A stretch of DNA of 64,000 bases from contig NZ_JABWGV010000003.1 of assembly GCF_013370205.1 (NCBI RefSeq), positions 248,001-312,000 of the forward strand. The letters are read 5' to 3'. Of the stretch, positions 44,375 to 55,050 are shown piece by piece. The DNA is from Qipengyuania atrilutea. Lineage in GTDB: Bacteria; Pseudomonadota; Alphaproteobacteria; Sphingomonadales; Sphingomonadaceae. Made by a program: the position numbers and the translations under genes. Numbering within the stretch: the first letter of the stretch is position 1; each line of letters starts with the position of its first letter. Below the pieces are notes generated by a model. It searched no databases and was not told the DNA's origin. It saw only the letters and a program-made list of their open reading frames with translations.

Positions 44375-44623
44375 GAAGGAGTATCGCCTCTTCAGTTGTA
44401 GCCGGGCGGGCGAGGACGCGCGCGCGGCGGTAAAAACCTGTGTCTCACACGGGGAGAAACGCCCATATCACCTGCGACGCAAAGAAGCCGCAGCGATCCG
44501 ACCCCGCCTTGCCGGGGTGTGCTGCAGCTAACAAAATCGTCGCGAATATGGAGCGCGCCGCTTCCATCCTATGCCCGATTCCCGCGCTTGAATCAGGCCT
44601 GCTCGAAGCTGGCGGTCGAGGCT
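44375..44623 (-). other. long 5' region of rpoB without gene
   Basis: About 250 bp between the predicted rpoB promoter and the rpoB start contain no open frame with coding character on either strand. A transcript leader for rpoBC is the simplest reading. Confidence 0.4.
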
Positions 44624-44652
44624 CATGTAGGAACCCCGCCTGCCCATGTCAA
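44624..44652 (-). promoter_or_regulatory. predicted rpoBC promoter
   Basis: On the minus strand a perfect -35 TTGACA (44652-44647) is followed after exactly 17 bases by TACATG (44629-44624) as a -10-like hexamer. Only the -35 matches well, so the call is tentative. Confidence 0.4.
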
Positions 44653-44695
44653 ACGGCATGACGTCCGGAAAGTGGTTGAAAGCCAAGGACATCAT

Positions 44696-44796
44696 TTATC
44701 GATGCGCGATTTATCGTAATCCGATATTATCGATTGACAATATGCATCGCGAAGTCCATATCGTTCTTCGATAACTCATATCAAGGAGATCGATAA
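44696..44796 (+). promoter_or_regulatory. TTATCG repeat array with promoter, upstream of the DUF2975 unit
   Basis: TTATCG occurs at 44696, 44711 and 44727 in forward orientation (15- and 16-bp spacing) and as CGATAA at 44769 and 44791 in reverse. TATCG-TTCTT-CGATA (44759-44773) forms a perfect inverted repeat. A -35 TTGACA sits at 44734-44739 with CATATC 17 bases later as possible -10, so the repeats overlap and flank the promoter and reach the ribosome binding site of the first gene. The HTH protein encoded at 45496 is the natural candidate binder. Confidence 0.55.
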
Positions 44797-44934
44797 ATGG
44801 TTAAATTCTCTTCCCAGTTCGCCGCGGTATTTGCTGCTTTGCTGCTCACCTTCGGCAGCCTTCAGGCGGTCGTTACCGTTCCCCCGGTCGAGGCAGCTAG
44901 CGTAATTGCCACAGACATCACGCTTATCGTTTGA
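44797..44934 (+). CDS. 45-residue secreted or membrane peptide
   Basis: ATG 44797 with AAGGAG eleven bases upstream starts a 45-residue frame: MVKFSSQFAAVFAALLLTFG, then SLQAVVTVPPVEAASVIATD and a short hydrophobic end ITLIV. The first 30 residues look like a signal peptide with possible cleavage near VEAAS, leaving only a tiny mature part, or like a small membrane anchor. It is the first gene behind the TTATCG array and precedes the DUF2975 gene by 25 bp. The function is unknown. The good binding site and position make it likely to be real. Confidence 0.6.
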   Translation: MVKFSSQFAAVFAALLLTFGSLQAVVTVPPVEAASVIATDITLIV

Positions 44935-44959
44935 AATCACCGCGAAAGGGAGATGCCTC

Positions 44960-45496
44960 ATGACCGTAAGACCAAGTGACCCGCTGCTAGCCGTCGCCCG
45001 CGTGCTGATCCTGATCGGGCAGGGAATCATGGGCATCGCCGCCGCTGCCCTGGTTGTCGGTATACCACTCCTGGTTGTTTTGCAGGACCGGGTTACCGCC
45101 GAAATGCGAGAGGAGACCGGCCGCACCGACATCGCCTTCCCGCTGCTGCCGGTGCTCGGCGTGATGGCGATCGGGCTTGCCGTGGTGGTGCTGGCCTTCT
45201 TCTTCCTGCGCCACATGCGTCGCATCGTCGACACGGTAGGTGAGGGTGACCCCTTCGTACCGGAAAACGCCGACCGCCTGACCGCGATGGCCTGGCTCAT
45301 GCTCGGCATTCAGCTGCTCGTCATCCCTGCCGCCGCGCTGACGATCTACATTCAGCGCGTCTTCGAGGAGGTCAATGCCTCGATCGACACGGACGTCGAT
45401 TTCAGCGGTATTCTGCTGGTAATCGTCCTCTTCATCCTCGCCCGCGTGTTCCGTCACGGCACATCGCTGCGCGCCGATCTGGAAGGGACTGTGTGA
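44960..45496 (+). CDS. DUF2975 membrane protein
   Basis: A 178-residue protein with four hydrophobic helices (LAVARVLILIGQGIMGIAAA, PLLPVLGVMAIGLAVVVLAF, AWLMLGIQLLVIPAAALTIY, FSGILLVIVLFILARVF) and between helices 2 and 3 the conserved GDPFVPENADRLTAMAW. This is the DUF2975 layout. ATG 44960 follows AAAGGGAGA. DUF2975 genes are very commonly followed by a YozG-like HTH gene, as here, where stop and start overlap (TGATG). The pair is thought to form a membrane protein-controlled regulator, but the signal is unknown. Confidence 0.88.
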   Translation: MTVRPSDPLLAVARVLILIGQGIMGIAAAALVVGIPLLVVLQDRVTAEMREETGRTDIAFPLLPVLGVMAIGLAVVVLAFFFLRHMRRIVDTVGEGDPFVPENADRLTAMAWLMLGIQLLVIPAAALTIYIQRVFEEVNASIDTDVDFSGILLVIVLFILARVFRHGTSLRADLEGTV

Positions 45497-45735
45497 TGCC
45501 AGGCGATAACGACGGAGGAAGCATTTTGGTGAAGCTCGACGACCTGCTGCACGAGCGCCGCATGACCCTGACCGAGCTTGCGGAGCGGGTGGGGCTGACG
45601 CTGGCCAACCTGTCGATCCTCAAGACGGGGAAGGCCAAGGCGATCCGTTTCTCGACGCTCGCAGCGATCTGCCGGGAACTCGATTGTCAGCCGGGCGACC
45701 TGCTCGCTTACGCCGACCCTACCGCCGGCGAGTAA
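45496..45735 (+). CDS. YozG-like Cro/C1-type HTH regulator
   Basis: A 79-residue HTH protein. The conserved part is KLDDLLHERRMTLTELAERVGLTLANLSILKTGKAKAIRF (broken here into helix 1, the LTELAERVGL/LANLSILK helix-turn-helix and the turn), followed by STLAAICRELDCQPGDLLAY. It is coupled to the DUF2975 gene through TGATG. The recognition helix differs from typical phage repressors and is characteristic of the YozG group. Its probable target is the TTATCG array before the unit, i.e. autoregulation; this is inference. Confidence 0.9.
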   Translation: MPGDNDGGSILVKLDDLLHERRMTLTELAERVGLTLANLSILKTGKAKAIRFSTLAAICRELDCQPGDLLAYADPTAGE

Positions 45736-45797
45736 GCGGCGTTACGGGAACGACGGGCAGCGCGGTCCATTGCATTAGCGAAGTCAGGAGACATACT

Positions 45798-46055
45798 ATG
45801 CGAAAGACACTTTTCATTGCGCTCGCCCCGATGATCACCGCGCTCGGTGCGTGCGGCGAACCGATCGACGGCAGCGATACCGCCGATCTTGAAGCCGACA
45901 CTGTGACCACACCGGGCGGCGAGGACACAATGATGGGTGAGAACCCGGCGGAAGACGGCATGCTGCAGACCGAGATCGAGCCGACCCCGACGGCTACCGA
46001 AAACCCCGAGATGATGACCGATCCCGCGATGGAAGAAACCGATCCGGGGATGTAA
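45798..46055 (+). CDS. small acidic lipoprotein
   Basis: An 85-residue protein: ATG 45798 behind CAGGAG, signal peptide with lipobox (LFIALAPMITALGACGEP), then a low-complexity acidic and Thr/Pro/Met-rich tail (DTADLEADTVTTPGGED, EPTPTATENPEMMTDPAM). No fold is evident. It lies 62 bp after the HTH gene on the same strand and is followed by a strong terminator, so it may be the last gene of the DUF2975 unit or a single gene. Confidence 0.7.
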   Translation: MRKTLFIALAPMITALGACGEPIDGSDTADLEADTVTTPGGEDTMMGENPAEDGMLQTEIEPTPTATENPEMMTDPAMEETDPGM

Positions 46056-46114
46056 GTCGGCGCCGAGGGACATCGGAAGACCCGAACGTCCTTGACGGCT
46101 ACGATGAAACCGCT

Positions 46115-46145
46115 AAAGGCCCGCCACTGAACGGCGGGCCTTTTT
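46115..46145 (+). terminator. rho-independent terminator before rplJ
   Basis: A perfect 11-bp stem AAAGGCCCGCC / GGCGGGCCTTT with a seven-base loop and a following T run, 60 bp after the lipoprotein stop. It separates the DUF2975 unit from rplJL. Confidence 0.9.
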
Positions 46146-46377
46146 CGTGCGCCGTTCGTCCGTCCGAGACAGTTGGTGACCGGAAATAGCCGGTCTTAAT
46201 TTCCAGCCTAGGCGGGGAACAGAGATTTTTCGGCTGCCATCCCGCAGCCTCACGCGCAATTTGCGCACCTCCTTTCCCCATCGTTGGACTTCGCCCTTGC
46301 CGGTTAGCGGCGGGGCGAAATGTGAGCCGGCCGTGCAGGCGCAATCCCGCACGGTCATTTGTGAGAAGGAGTAAGGC
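46146..46377 (+). promoter_or_regulatory. rplJL leader region
   Basis: 232 bp without a gene before rplJ. Visible structures are a perfect hairpin GACCGG-AAATAG-CCGGTC (46178-46195) and a stem CCGTGC/GCACGG (46331-46336 with 46349-46354) just before the AGAAGGAG site. Position fits an L10-L12 autoregulatory leader; I could not verify the L10-binding kink-turn by eye. Confidence 0.45.
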
Positions 46378-46893
46378 ATGGATCGTTCGCAGAAAACCGA
46401 TGCGGTTGCCCAGCTCAACGCAATCTTCAACGAGGTCGGCGTGGTGGTTGTCACCCGCAACCTCGGCCTCACGGTGGCACAGTCCACCGACCTGAGGACG
46501 AAGATGCGCGAAGCCGGTGCGGCCTACAAGGTTGCGAAGAACCGTCTTGCCATGCGCGCCCTGAAAGACACCCAGTACGAAGGTCTGTCCGACCTTCTGA
46601 CCGGCCCGATCGCTCTCGGATATTCCGAAGACCCGGTCGCGGCTGCGAAAGCTGCGGTGGAATTCGCCAAGACGAACGACAAGCTCGAAATCGTCGGCGG
46701 TTCGATGGGTGGACAGATGCTCGACGAAGCCGGAGTGAAGGCACTTGCCTCCATGCCGAGCCTCGACGAGCTGCGCGGCACGCTCATCGGTCTCGTCAAC
46801 GCACCTGCGACGAAAATCGCACGTGTCGTCAGCGAACCGGCGAACAAGCTGGCCCGCGTCTTCGGTGCTTACGGCGCCAAGGAAGCGGCATAA
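46378..46893 (+). CDS. rplJ: 50S ribosomal protein L10
   Basis: A 171-residue ribosomal protein L10, the base of the ribosomal stalk. MDRSQKTDAVAQLNAIF, VVVVTRNLGLTVAQSTDLR, REAGAAYKVAKNRLAMRAL and the C-terminal helix NAPATKIARVVSEPANKLARVFGAYGAK, the L12-binding part, are typical. A good AAGGAG site precedes it. rplK and rplA, usually directly upstream, are not here; instead there is a terminator and the DUF2975 unit. Confidence 0.96.
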   Translation: MDRSQKTDAVAQLNAIFNEVGVVVVTRNLGLTVAQSTDLRTKMREAGAAYKVAKNRLAMRALKDTQYEGLSDLLTGPIALGYSEDPVAAAKAAVEFAKTNDKLEIVGGSMGGQMLDEAGVKALASMPSLDELRGTLIGLVNAPATKIARVVSEPANKLARVFGAYGAKEAA

Positions 46894-46986
46894 CGCAAGG
46901 CATTGGGTTTAATTCGCGATTTCGCGATCAAATTCTGAGGGGCTGTATCACAGATGCACCCTGCCGATTTATTGGAGTAATCAATC

Positions 46987-47361
46987 ATGGCAGACATCGC
47001 CAAACTTGTTGAAGAACTTTCGAAACTGACCGTCCTCGAAGCGGCCGAACTGGCCAAGGCTCTCGAAGAAGAGTGGGGCGTTAGCGCCGCTGCAGCAGTT
47101 GCAGTAGCCGGCCCGGCAGCGGGCGGCGACGCACCGGCAGCCGAAGAAAAGGACGAATTCGACGTCATCCTGACCGGCGACGGCGGCAAGAAGATCCAGG
47201 TGATCAAGGAAGTCCGCGGCATCACCGGTCTCGGCCTCGGCGAAGCCAAGGCACTGGTCGAAGGCGCTCCCAAGGCGCTCAAGGAAGGTGTCAACAAGGC
47301 AGAAGCCGAAGAAATCAAGAGCAAGATCGAAGCAGCCGGCGGTACCGTCGAGCTCAAGTAA
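46987..47361 (+). CDS. rplL: 50S ribosomal protein L7/L12
   Basis: A 124-residue stalk protein: N-terminal dimer part [31 protein letters not shown], broken from the Ala/Gly hinge ([21 protein letters not shown]), and the C-terminal factor-binding domain with [28 protein letters not shown]. It follows rplJ after about 90 bp and is ended by the hairpin at 47408. In most bacteria rpoB would come next; here it does not. Confidence 0.97.
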   Translation: MADIAKLVEELSKLTVLEAAELAKALEEEWGVSAAAAVAVAGPAAGGDAPAAEEKDEFDVILTGDGGKKIQVIKEVRGITGLGLGEAKALVEGAPKALKEGVNKAEAEEIKSKIEAAGGTVELK

Positions 47362-47407
47362 TCGCTCTTGGATGCGCGCTTTCAAAGGTGCGTATTCGGA
47401 CGAACAA

Positions 47408-47445
47408 GAAAGGGGCGGTGCCTTCGCGGGTGCCGCCCTTTCTCG
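47408..47445 (+). terminator. terminator-like hairpin after rplL
   Basis: GGCGGTGCC and GGTGCCGCC pair fully if two G-U pairs are allowed, extended by GAAAG/CTTTC, with a short T-rich end (CTTTCTC). It lies about 45 bp after the rplL stop. Confidence 0.65.
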
Positions 47446-47503
47446 TGCCGTCTGCGGGCCGAAGGCTGGTCTTGCGCGTGCGGCCATGCAAAGGACTGCG
47501 TCC

Positions 47504-49567
47504 ATGACGTTCCCCCTACGCCGATCCATCTACCCGCTTCTGTCCGCTGCGCTCGCCGGCTTCGCCCAGCCCGTTTTCGCGCAGGACGCGGCGACGGACA
47601 CCGAAGAAGACTTGCCCGAAGAAGAGACCGTCGCCGAGACAATCATCGTCACCGGGCGCGGGTTGCCCGATGCGCCCGCAACGCCCGCTTACGCTATGCA
47701 GGTTATCGACCGCGAGGAAATTACCTCGTCGGCGTCCGGCCGGATCGAGGATGTGCTGGCAAGCGTAGCGGGCTTCCAGCAGTTCCGCCGCTCGGACAGC
47801 CGCTCGTCCAATCCGTCGGCGCAGGGCGTCACGCTGCGCGCGCTCGGCGGCAATGCGACCAGCCGCGCGCTGGTGCTCCTCGACGGCGTGCCGATGGCGG
47901 ATCCGTTCTTCGGCTATATCCCGCTGCCTGCGCTCGTGCCGGAGCGGCTCGCTTCGATCCGCGTGACGCGCGGCGGCGGATCGGGCGCTTTCGGTTCGGG
48001 CGCAGTCGCCGGGACGATCGAACTGGAGAGCGCGGACGCAGCAACGCTCGGGTTCGCCAGCGCCTCGGTTCTCGCGAACGATCGCGGCGGGACGGAAGTC
48101 GGCGCTTCGCTCAATCCGCAGCTCGGCTCGGGCTTTGCTTCGGTGTCGGGGCGCTATGACCGCGGGCCGGGGTTCTTCACCACGCCGGTAGATCAGCGCG
48201 TACCCGCGACCTCACGATCCAATTACGACAGCTGGTCCGTGTCGCTGCGCGGAGTAGCGCCGGTAGCCGCCAATACCGAGCTTCAGGCGCGCGCTCTCGT
48301 GTTCCGCGACGAGCGCACGCTGCGCTTCGAGGGGGCGGACAGCAGCAGCAGCGGCGAGGATATGAGCCTGCGCTTGGTCGGTCAGGGCGCGTGGCAGTTC
48401 GATGCGCTCGGCTACGTCCAGCGGCGCGACTTCTCCAATATCGTCATCAGCTCGACCCGCTTCGTACCGGTGCTCGACCAGCGCAAGACCCCTTCGACCG
48501 GCTACGGCGGAAAGCTCGAAGTGCGCCCGCCGCTCGGGCCGAACCACGTGCTGCGTGTCGGAGCCGACTATCGCGGCGCTTCGGGTACGCTCAACGAAGA
48601 GGCCTACAGCGCGTTCAGCGGCAACCTCACCTCGCGTCGCAGGGCCGGGGGGACGAACGGCGATCTGGGCCTGTTCGCCGAACACGATTGGACGATCGCC
48701 GACGTAATCCTCACCGGCGGCGTACGGCTCGACCGCTGGAGCATTCGCGACGGTTTCTACCGCGCGGTGGACGGGAGCGGCGCGGTCGAGCGCGACGATA
48801 TCTATGCGGACCGGTCGGGCTGGGACACCTCGCTGCGCGGCGGCATCCTTTACCGGCCGAGCGATGTGCTCGCTCTGCGCGCCGCGGCCTACAGCGGTCT
48901 GCGCGTGCCGACCCTCAACGAGCTTTACCGGCCCTTCGTGGTGTTTCCGGTCGTCACGGAGGCGAATGCCGAACTCGCAAACGAGCAACTGCGCGGATAC
49001 GAAGTCGGCTTCGACCTGACCCCATCTGCAAATATCGGCCTATCGCTCACAGCCTTCGACAACCAGGTCGAGAATGCCATCGCCAACGTAACGCTCGAGG
49101 AAAACCTGCGCCAGCGCCGCAACGTCGATGCCGTGCGGTCGCGCGGGATCGAGGCGGCGGCGGACGCACGTTTCGGCGCATGGGAGGTGGACGCCTCGAT
49201 CGCCTGGACCGACGCGGAGATCGAGGGTAGCGACGCTTCCGCGCTGCTCGACGGCAACCGCCCGCCGCAGACGCCGACGTTCGCTGGCAGCGCGCGCCTT
49301 GCCTATGTACCGAGCGCCGATGTGCAGATCGCAGCGACGCTGCGCCATGTTTCCGCGCAGTTCGAGGACGACCAGGAAACCGATGTCCTGCCCGCCGCGA
49401 CGACGCTCGACGCCTTCGCCGAGTTCGGCCTGACCGAAGCATTCTCGCTGGTGCTTCGGGGCGAGAACCTGCTGGACGAGCGGATCGTCACCCGCAACCA
49501 GTCAGGCTCCATCGACCTCGGCGTGCCGCGCACCCTGTGGGCGGGAGTGCGCTACCGGATACGCTGA
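47504..49567 (+). CDS. TonB-dependent outer-membrane receptor
   Basis: A 687-residue TonB-dependent receptor. ATG 47504 starts the signal peptide MTFPLRRSIYPLLSAALAG ending near FAQDA; ATG 47486 is possible. The plug domain shows ETIIVTGRGLPDAPATPAYAM (TonB box region), REEITSSASGRIEDVLASVAG, QGVTLRALGGNATSRALVLLDGVPMADPF and RVTRGGGSGAFGSGAVAGTIEL. The barrel ends LRGENLLDERIVTRNQSG and a terminal aromatic-poor GVRYRIR. The substrate is unknown, siderophore or other large nutrient. No exbBD or periplasmic partner is adjacent; it may be read from rplL only if the weak terminator is passed. Confidence 0.93.
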   Translation: MTFPLRRSIYPLLSAALAGFAQPVFAQDAATDTEEDLPEEETVAETIIVTGRGLPDAPATPAYAMQVIDREEITSSASGRIEDVLASVAGFQQFRRSDSRSSNPSAQGVTLRALGGNATSRALVLLDGVPMADPFFGYIPLPALVPERLASIRVTRGGGSGAFGSGAVAGTIELESADAATLGFASASVLANDRGGTEVGASLNPQLGSGFASVSGRYDRGPGFFTTPVDQRVPATSRSNYDSWSVSLRGVAPVAANTELQARALVFRDERTLRFEGADSSSSGEDMSLRLVGQGAWQFDALGYVQRRDFSNIVISSTRFVPVLDQRKTPSTGYGGKLEVRPPLGPNHVLRVGADYRGASGTLNEEAYSAFSGNLTSRRRAGGTNGDLGLFAEHDWTIADVILTGGVRLDRWSIRDGFYRAVDGSGAVERDDIYADRSGWDTSLRGGILYRPSDVLALRAAAYSGLRVPTLNELYRPFVVFPVVTEANAELANEQLRGYEVGFDLTPSANIGLSLTAFDNQVENAIANVTLEENLRQRRNVDAVRSRGIEAAADARFGAWEVDASIAWTDAEIEGSDASALLDGNRPPQTPTFAGSARLAYVPSADVQIAATLRHVSAQFEDDQETDVLPAATTLDAFAEFGLTEAFSLVLRGENLLDERIVTRNQSGSIDLGVPRTLWAGVRYRIR

Positions 49568-49651
49568 CCGGCGCGGCTTTATCGTCCTTTCCGCCGCGGC
49601 GAGCCTTCGTTATGCTCGCATGCAAACGCCCGATTTCGAGAGGATAACGAT

Positions 49652-51549
<1,898 letters not shown>

Positions 51550-51553
<4 letters not shown>

Positions 51554-54078
51554 ACGTCGGGCAGGGTCTGCGCCGCAAAGCCCCAGCCCGATAGCGCCTT
51601 GTCCTGCGCGCGCTCGTGCAGCTTGTCCGCGTCGTCGATGCTGAAGGGCTTGGCGTCCTGCATCTTCTTAAGCTCGTCCCACGCGATCGGCACCGCGACG
51701 GGCGCTCCCGTGCGGGCGCGGGCGGAGTAGGGCACGACGGCGGTCGATCCGCGCTGGTTGCGCAGCCAGTCGATGAAAATCTTCCCCTTGCGCTTCGCCT
51801 TGCTCATCGTCGCGGTGAAGCGGTCCGGTTCCGCCAGGCTGAGCGCCTCGGCGAAGCGGCGCGCGAAGTCCTTGTGCGCTTCCCACGAATGGCCGGTTTC
51901 CAGCGGCACGATGACGTGCACGCCTTTGCCGCCCGACAGCATGGCGAAGCTGACGAGGCCGATGTCGGACAGCCGCGCCTTGATGTCGCTTGCAGCCTGT
52001 TTCACGTCGCCGAAGTCCAGCCCCTCATCGGGATCGAGGTCGAAGATCATCTTGTCGGGTGCTTCCACGTCGCTCGTGCGCGCGCCCCAACCGTGAAACT
52101 CGATCGTGCCCATCTGTACGCACTGGAGCAGGCCGCGCGCATCCTCGACATAGAGGTAATCCTCGCTCCCTCCGTCCTTCTCCTTGATGGGGACGTGGTG
52201 GACGCTGTCGCCGAAGCTGCCGCTGTCGTGCTTCTGGAAGAAGCACTTGCGGGACCGGCCTTGCGGGCAGCGGACGAGGCTGACCGGCCGCCGCCCGACG
52301 AAGGGCAGCATGAGCGGAGCCACCGCGGCGTAATAATCGGCAAGTTCGCCCTTGGTCTGCCCGCTTTCGGGAAAGACCACCCGATCGCGGCTGGAAATCT
52401 TGACGCCTTCGCCCCCTTCCTTCGGAGCGGAAGCGGGTTTTTCCGGCGTTACCTTCGCGGCGTCCTTGTCCTCGCGCAGGCCGAGGAAGCTGCCGTGCCG
52501 CACGTTACCGTCGGCGGTGAACTCGGCGAAGGCGACTTCGGCCACCAGCTTGGGTGTAAGCCAGGTCACGCCGCGAGCGCTCGCCTTGTCGGTTTCGACC
52601 GGAGGCGTCTTGCGCTCCAGCCGGTTCATCTTCGATGCAAGGCTTTCGAGGTCGTCCATGGTGAAGCCGGTGCCGACGTTCCCCTTGTATACGAGTTCGC
52701 CATCCTCGTGTTGCGCCATCAGCAGTGAGGAGAACGGCCGTCCCTTGGCCGAAGATTTCTTCCAGCCGACAATGACGAATTCCTGCCGCCGGGTGCATTT
52801 GACCTTCACCCAGCTTTTGCTGCGCGAATGGCGGTAGGGGGCGTCGATGCGTTTCGCGATGATCCCTTCCTGTCCGGCATCACACATCGTGTCGTAAAGC
52901 TTCTCGCCCGCGCCGATGACGTGGTCGGCGACGAAGATCGGCGGCTGGGCGGAGGACAGCAGCGCCTCCAGCCGTTCCTTGCGCTCGATATTGGGAAGGT
53001 CGGCCAGGTCTTCGCCATCGAGTTCGATCAGGTCGAAGGCGTGATATTCCAGTCGGTCCGCCTTCGTCTGGCTACCGTGTCCGCGCTTCAGCACCTGTTG
53101 CAGGGTGGAGAAGTCGGGATTTCCCTTGGCATCGGTTGCGACGATCTCGCCGTCGATCAGGCATGAGGGCAGGTCGAGCGCGGCGAGGGTTTCGGCAAGC
53201 GGTTCGAACTTGTCAGTCCAGTCCTTGCCGCTGCGCGTGTAGACGCGCACGTCATCGCCCTTGACTGCCAGAACGGCGCGGTAGCCGTCGAACTTGATCT
53301 CGTGCATCCAGCCATTGCCGGTCGGCACTTCGTCGACCAGCGTTGCGAGCTGCGGCTTGCGAAACTTGGGCAGCGGAGCAGAGCCGCGCTTGCGCGACTT
53401 CGCCTTCTTTGCGTTCCGGTCCGAGGCCTTTTCCATCTGCTCGAGAAAGGCGTCGCCCTTCTTCCCCTCGAGCGAGAATTCGCCTTTCTTGTCGGCTGCA
53501 ATCTCCGCCATCGACCGACCGGTCAGCACGCTCGTCAGTTCGCGTTCGACCAGCGCGTCGCCCTCTTCCGCGTGATCGTCCTGCAATTTACGCAGCAGCC
53601 AGTTCTCGCGCTTCTCGCCCGGCTTCTTCTTCAGGCGGATGAGCAGCCACTCGCCCTTCATCCGCTCGCCTTCGAGCGTGAAATGCAGATGCCCCTTTTC
53701 GAGGTCCTTCGCACTCTTGCCCTCGATCGGCGCCCAGGTCCCGCGGTCCCACAGCATCACCGTGCCGCCGCCGTATTCGCCCTTGGGGATCGTGCCTTCG
53801 AACTCGGCGTAGGACATCGGATGGTCCTCCGTCCGCACCGCGAGCCGCTTGATGTCGGGATCGGGCGAGGGGCCTTTCGTGACCGCCCAGCTTTTGAGGA
53901 CGCCGTCCGCTTCCAGCCGCAAATCCCAATGCAGCCGTGTGGCGTCATGCTTCTGCACGATGAAGAGATTGCCGCTGTCGCTGCTTTGCGCCTCGCCGGA
54001 AGGTTCAGGCGTCTTCTTGAAGTCGCGCTTGGCGTTGTACGTTTCGAGCGGATCGGCGGATTTCTTCGCGCGTGCCAT
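51550..54078 (-). CDS. ligD: ATP-dependent DNA ligase D (NHEJ, PE-LIG-POL)
   Basis: An 842-residue multifunctional NHEJ ligase. Domain order: 3'-phosphoesterase (about 30-160; [30 protein letters not shown]), ligase (about 210-510; adenylation Lys in [34 protein letters not shown]), OB part, and polymerase/primase (about 540-840; [53 protein letters not shown]). All active motifs are intact. It repairs double-strand breaks with Ku, encoded just upstream with one base between. The order PE-LIG-POL is common in alphaproteobacteria and differs from POL-first mycobacterial LigD. Confidence 0.96.
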
Positions 54079-54079
54079 G

Positions 54080-54910
54080 TCAGGCCGACTTCTTGGTCTT
54101 CGCCCGCGACTTTGCAGGCGCTTTATCGCCGACCGATTTCTTGAGCGCGGCCATCAGGTCGACGACGTTGCCGCCCGAGGTTTCGGGCTCGTCCGCGTCT
54201 TCGATGATCGCTTTCTTGCTCTTCGACTTCGCCTTCTTGTCGATCAGTTTCTTCAGCGCATCGATGTAGCGATCCTCGAACTCGCTTGCATCGAAAGGTG
54301 CGCTGCGGTCGTCGATCAGCGTGGTCGCGAGATCGAGCAGTTCCTTCTTCGGCTTGGCCTCGTCAATCTCGCTGAAGAACATCTGTCCCTTGCGCACCTC
54401 GTCTGCATAACGCAGCGTTTCGAGCAGAAGTCCCTTGCCGCACGGCTTGATCGCCACGAGCTTCTCGCTGCCGCGCACCGACAACTGGCCCAGCGCGACC
54501 TTCTTCGATTTGCGCAGCGCCTCGCGCAGGACGACGAAGGCTTCTTCGGCCAGATCGTCCTTCGGCGCGACGTAGTAGGGCTTCTCGAAATAGAGCGGGT
54601 CGATCTCGCATTGGTCGACGAACTGGACGAGTTCGAGCGTCTTGCGGCTCTCGATCTTCACCGCCTCGATCTCTTCCTCTTCGAGGAGGACGTATTCGCC
54701 TTTCGAGACTTCGTAGCCCTTGATAATCTCGTCGGTGTCGATGGGACCGATGCCGGGCACGGTCTTTTCGTATTTGACGCGCTTGCCGCTGGGTTCGTGG
54801 ATCTGGTTGAAGCTGATCTTCGCGCCGGATTTCGACGCCGAGTAGATCTCCACCGGGATCGATACGAGGGCGAGCCTTATCTGTCCCTGCCAATATGCGC
54901 GCGCTGCCAT
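54080..54910 (-). CDS. ku: Ku protein (NHEJ end binding)
   Basis: A 276-residue bacterial Ku homologue. From ATG 54910 it begins AARAYWQGQIRLALVSIPVEIYSA, followed by the ring region KISFNQIHEPSGKRVKYEKTVPG, GYEVSKGEYVLLEEEEIEAV and YYVAPKDDLAEEAFVVLREAL. The C-terminus is a Lys-rich tail (KAPAKSRAKTKKSA), which in other Ku proteins aids DNA binding and ligase recruitment. It forms an operon with ligD. No sporulation or stress promoter was recognised upstream. Confidence 0.96.
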   Translation of the reverse strand: MAARAYWQGQIRLALVSIPVEIYSASKSGAKISFNQIHEPSGKRVKYEKTVPGIGPIDTDEIIKGYEVSKGEYVLLEEEEIEAVKIESRKTLELVQFVDQCEIDPLYFEKPYYVAPKDDLAEEAFVVLREALRKSKKVALGQLSVRGSEKLVAIKPCGKGLLLETLRYADEVRKGQMFFSEIDEAKPKKELLDLATTLIDDRSAPFDASEFEDRYIDALKKLIDKKAKSKSKKAIIEDADEPETSGGNVVDLMAALKKSVGDKAPAKSRAKTKKSA

Positions 54911-55050
54911 GCTGCCTCCTTTATGCGAGGAATAAGCGCACGGGCCGCGCAATGGTTTCAAGGGGCGGGTGACCTATGTTCGGCCTGAGCGCCATTAGTC
55001 GTACCAATCCCGACAATAGCGCTTTCCCCTCCTATCGTTAACCGTTAGGC

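Noticed and set aside
54911-55050. LexA box before ku-ligD or the efflux operon
   Set aside because: One GTTC (about 54978) has no second GTTC at the required seven-base spacing.
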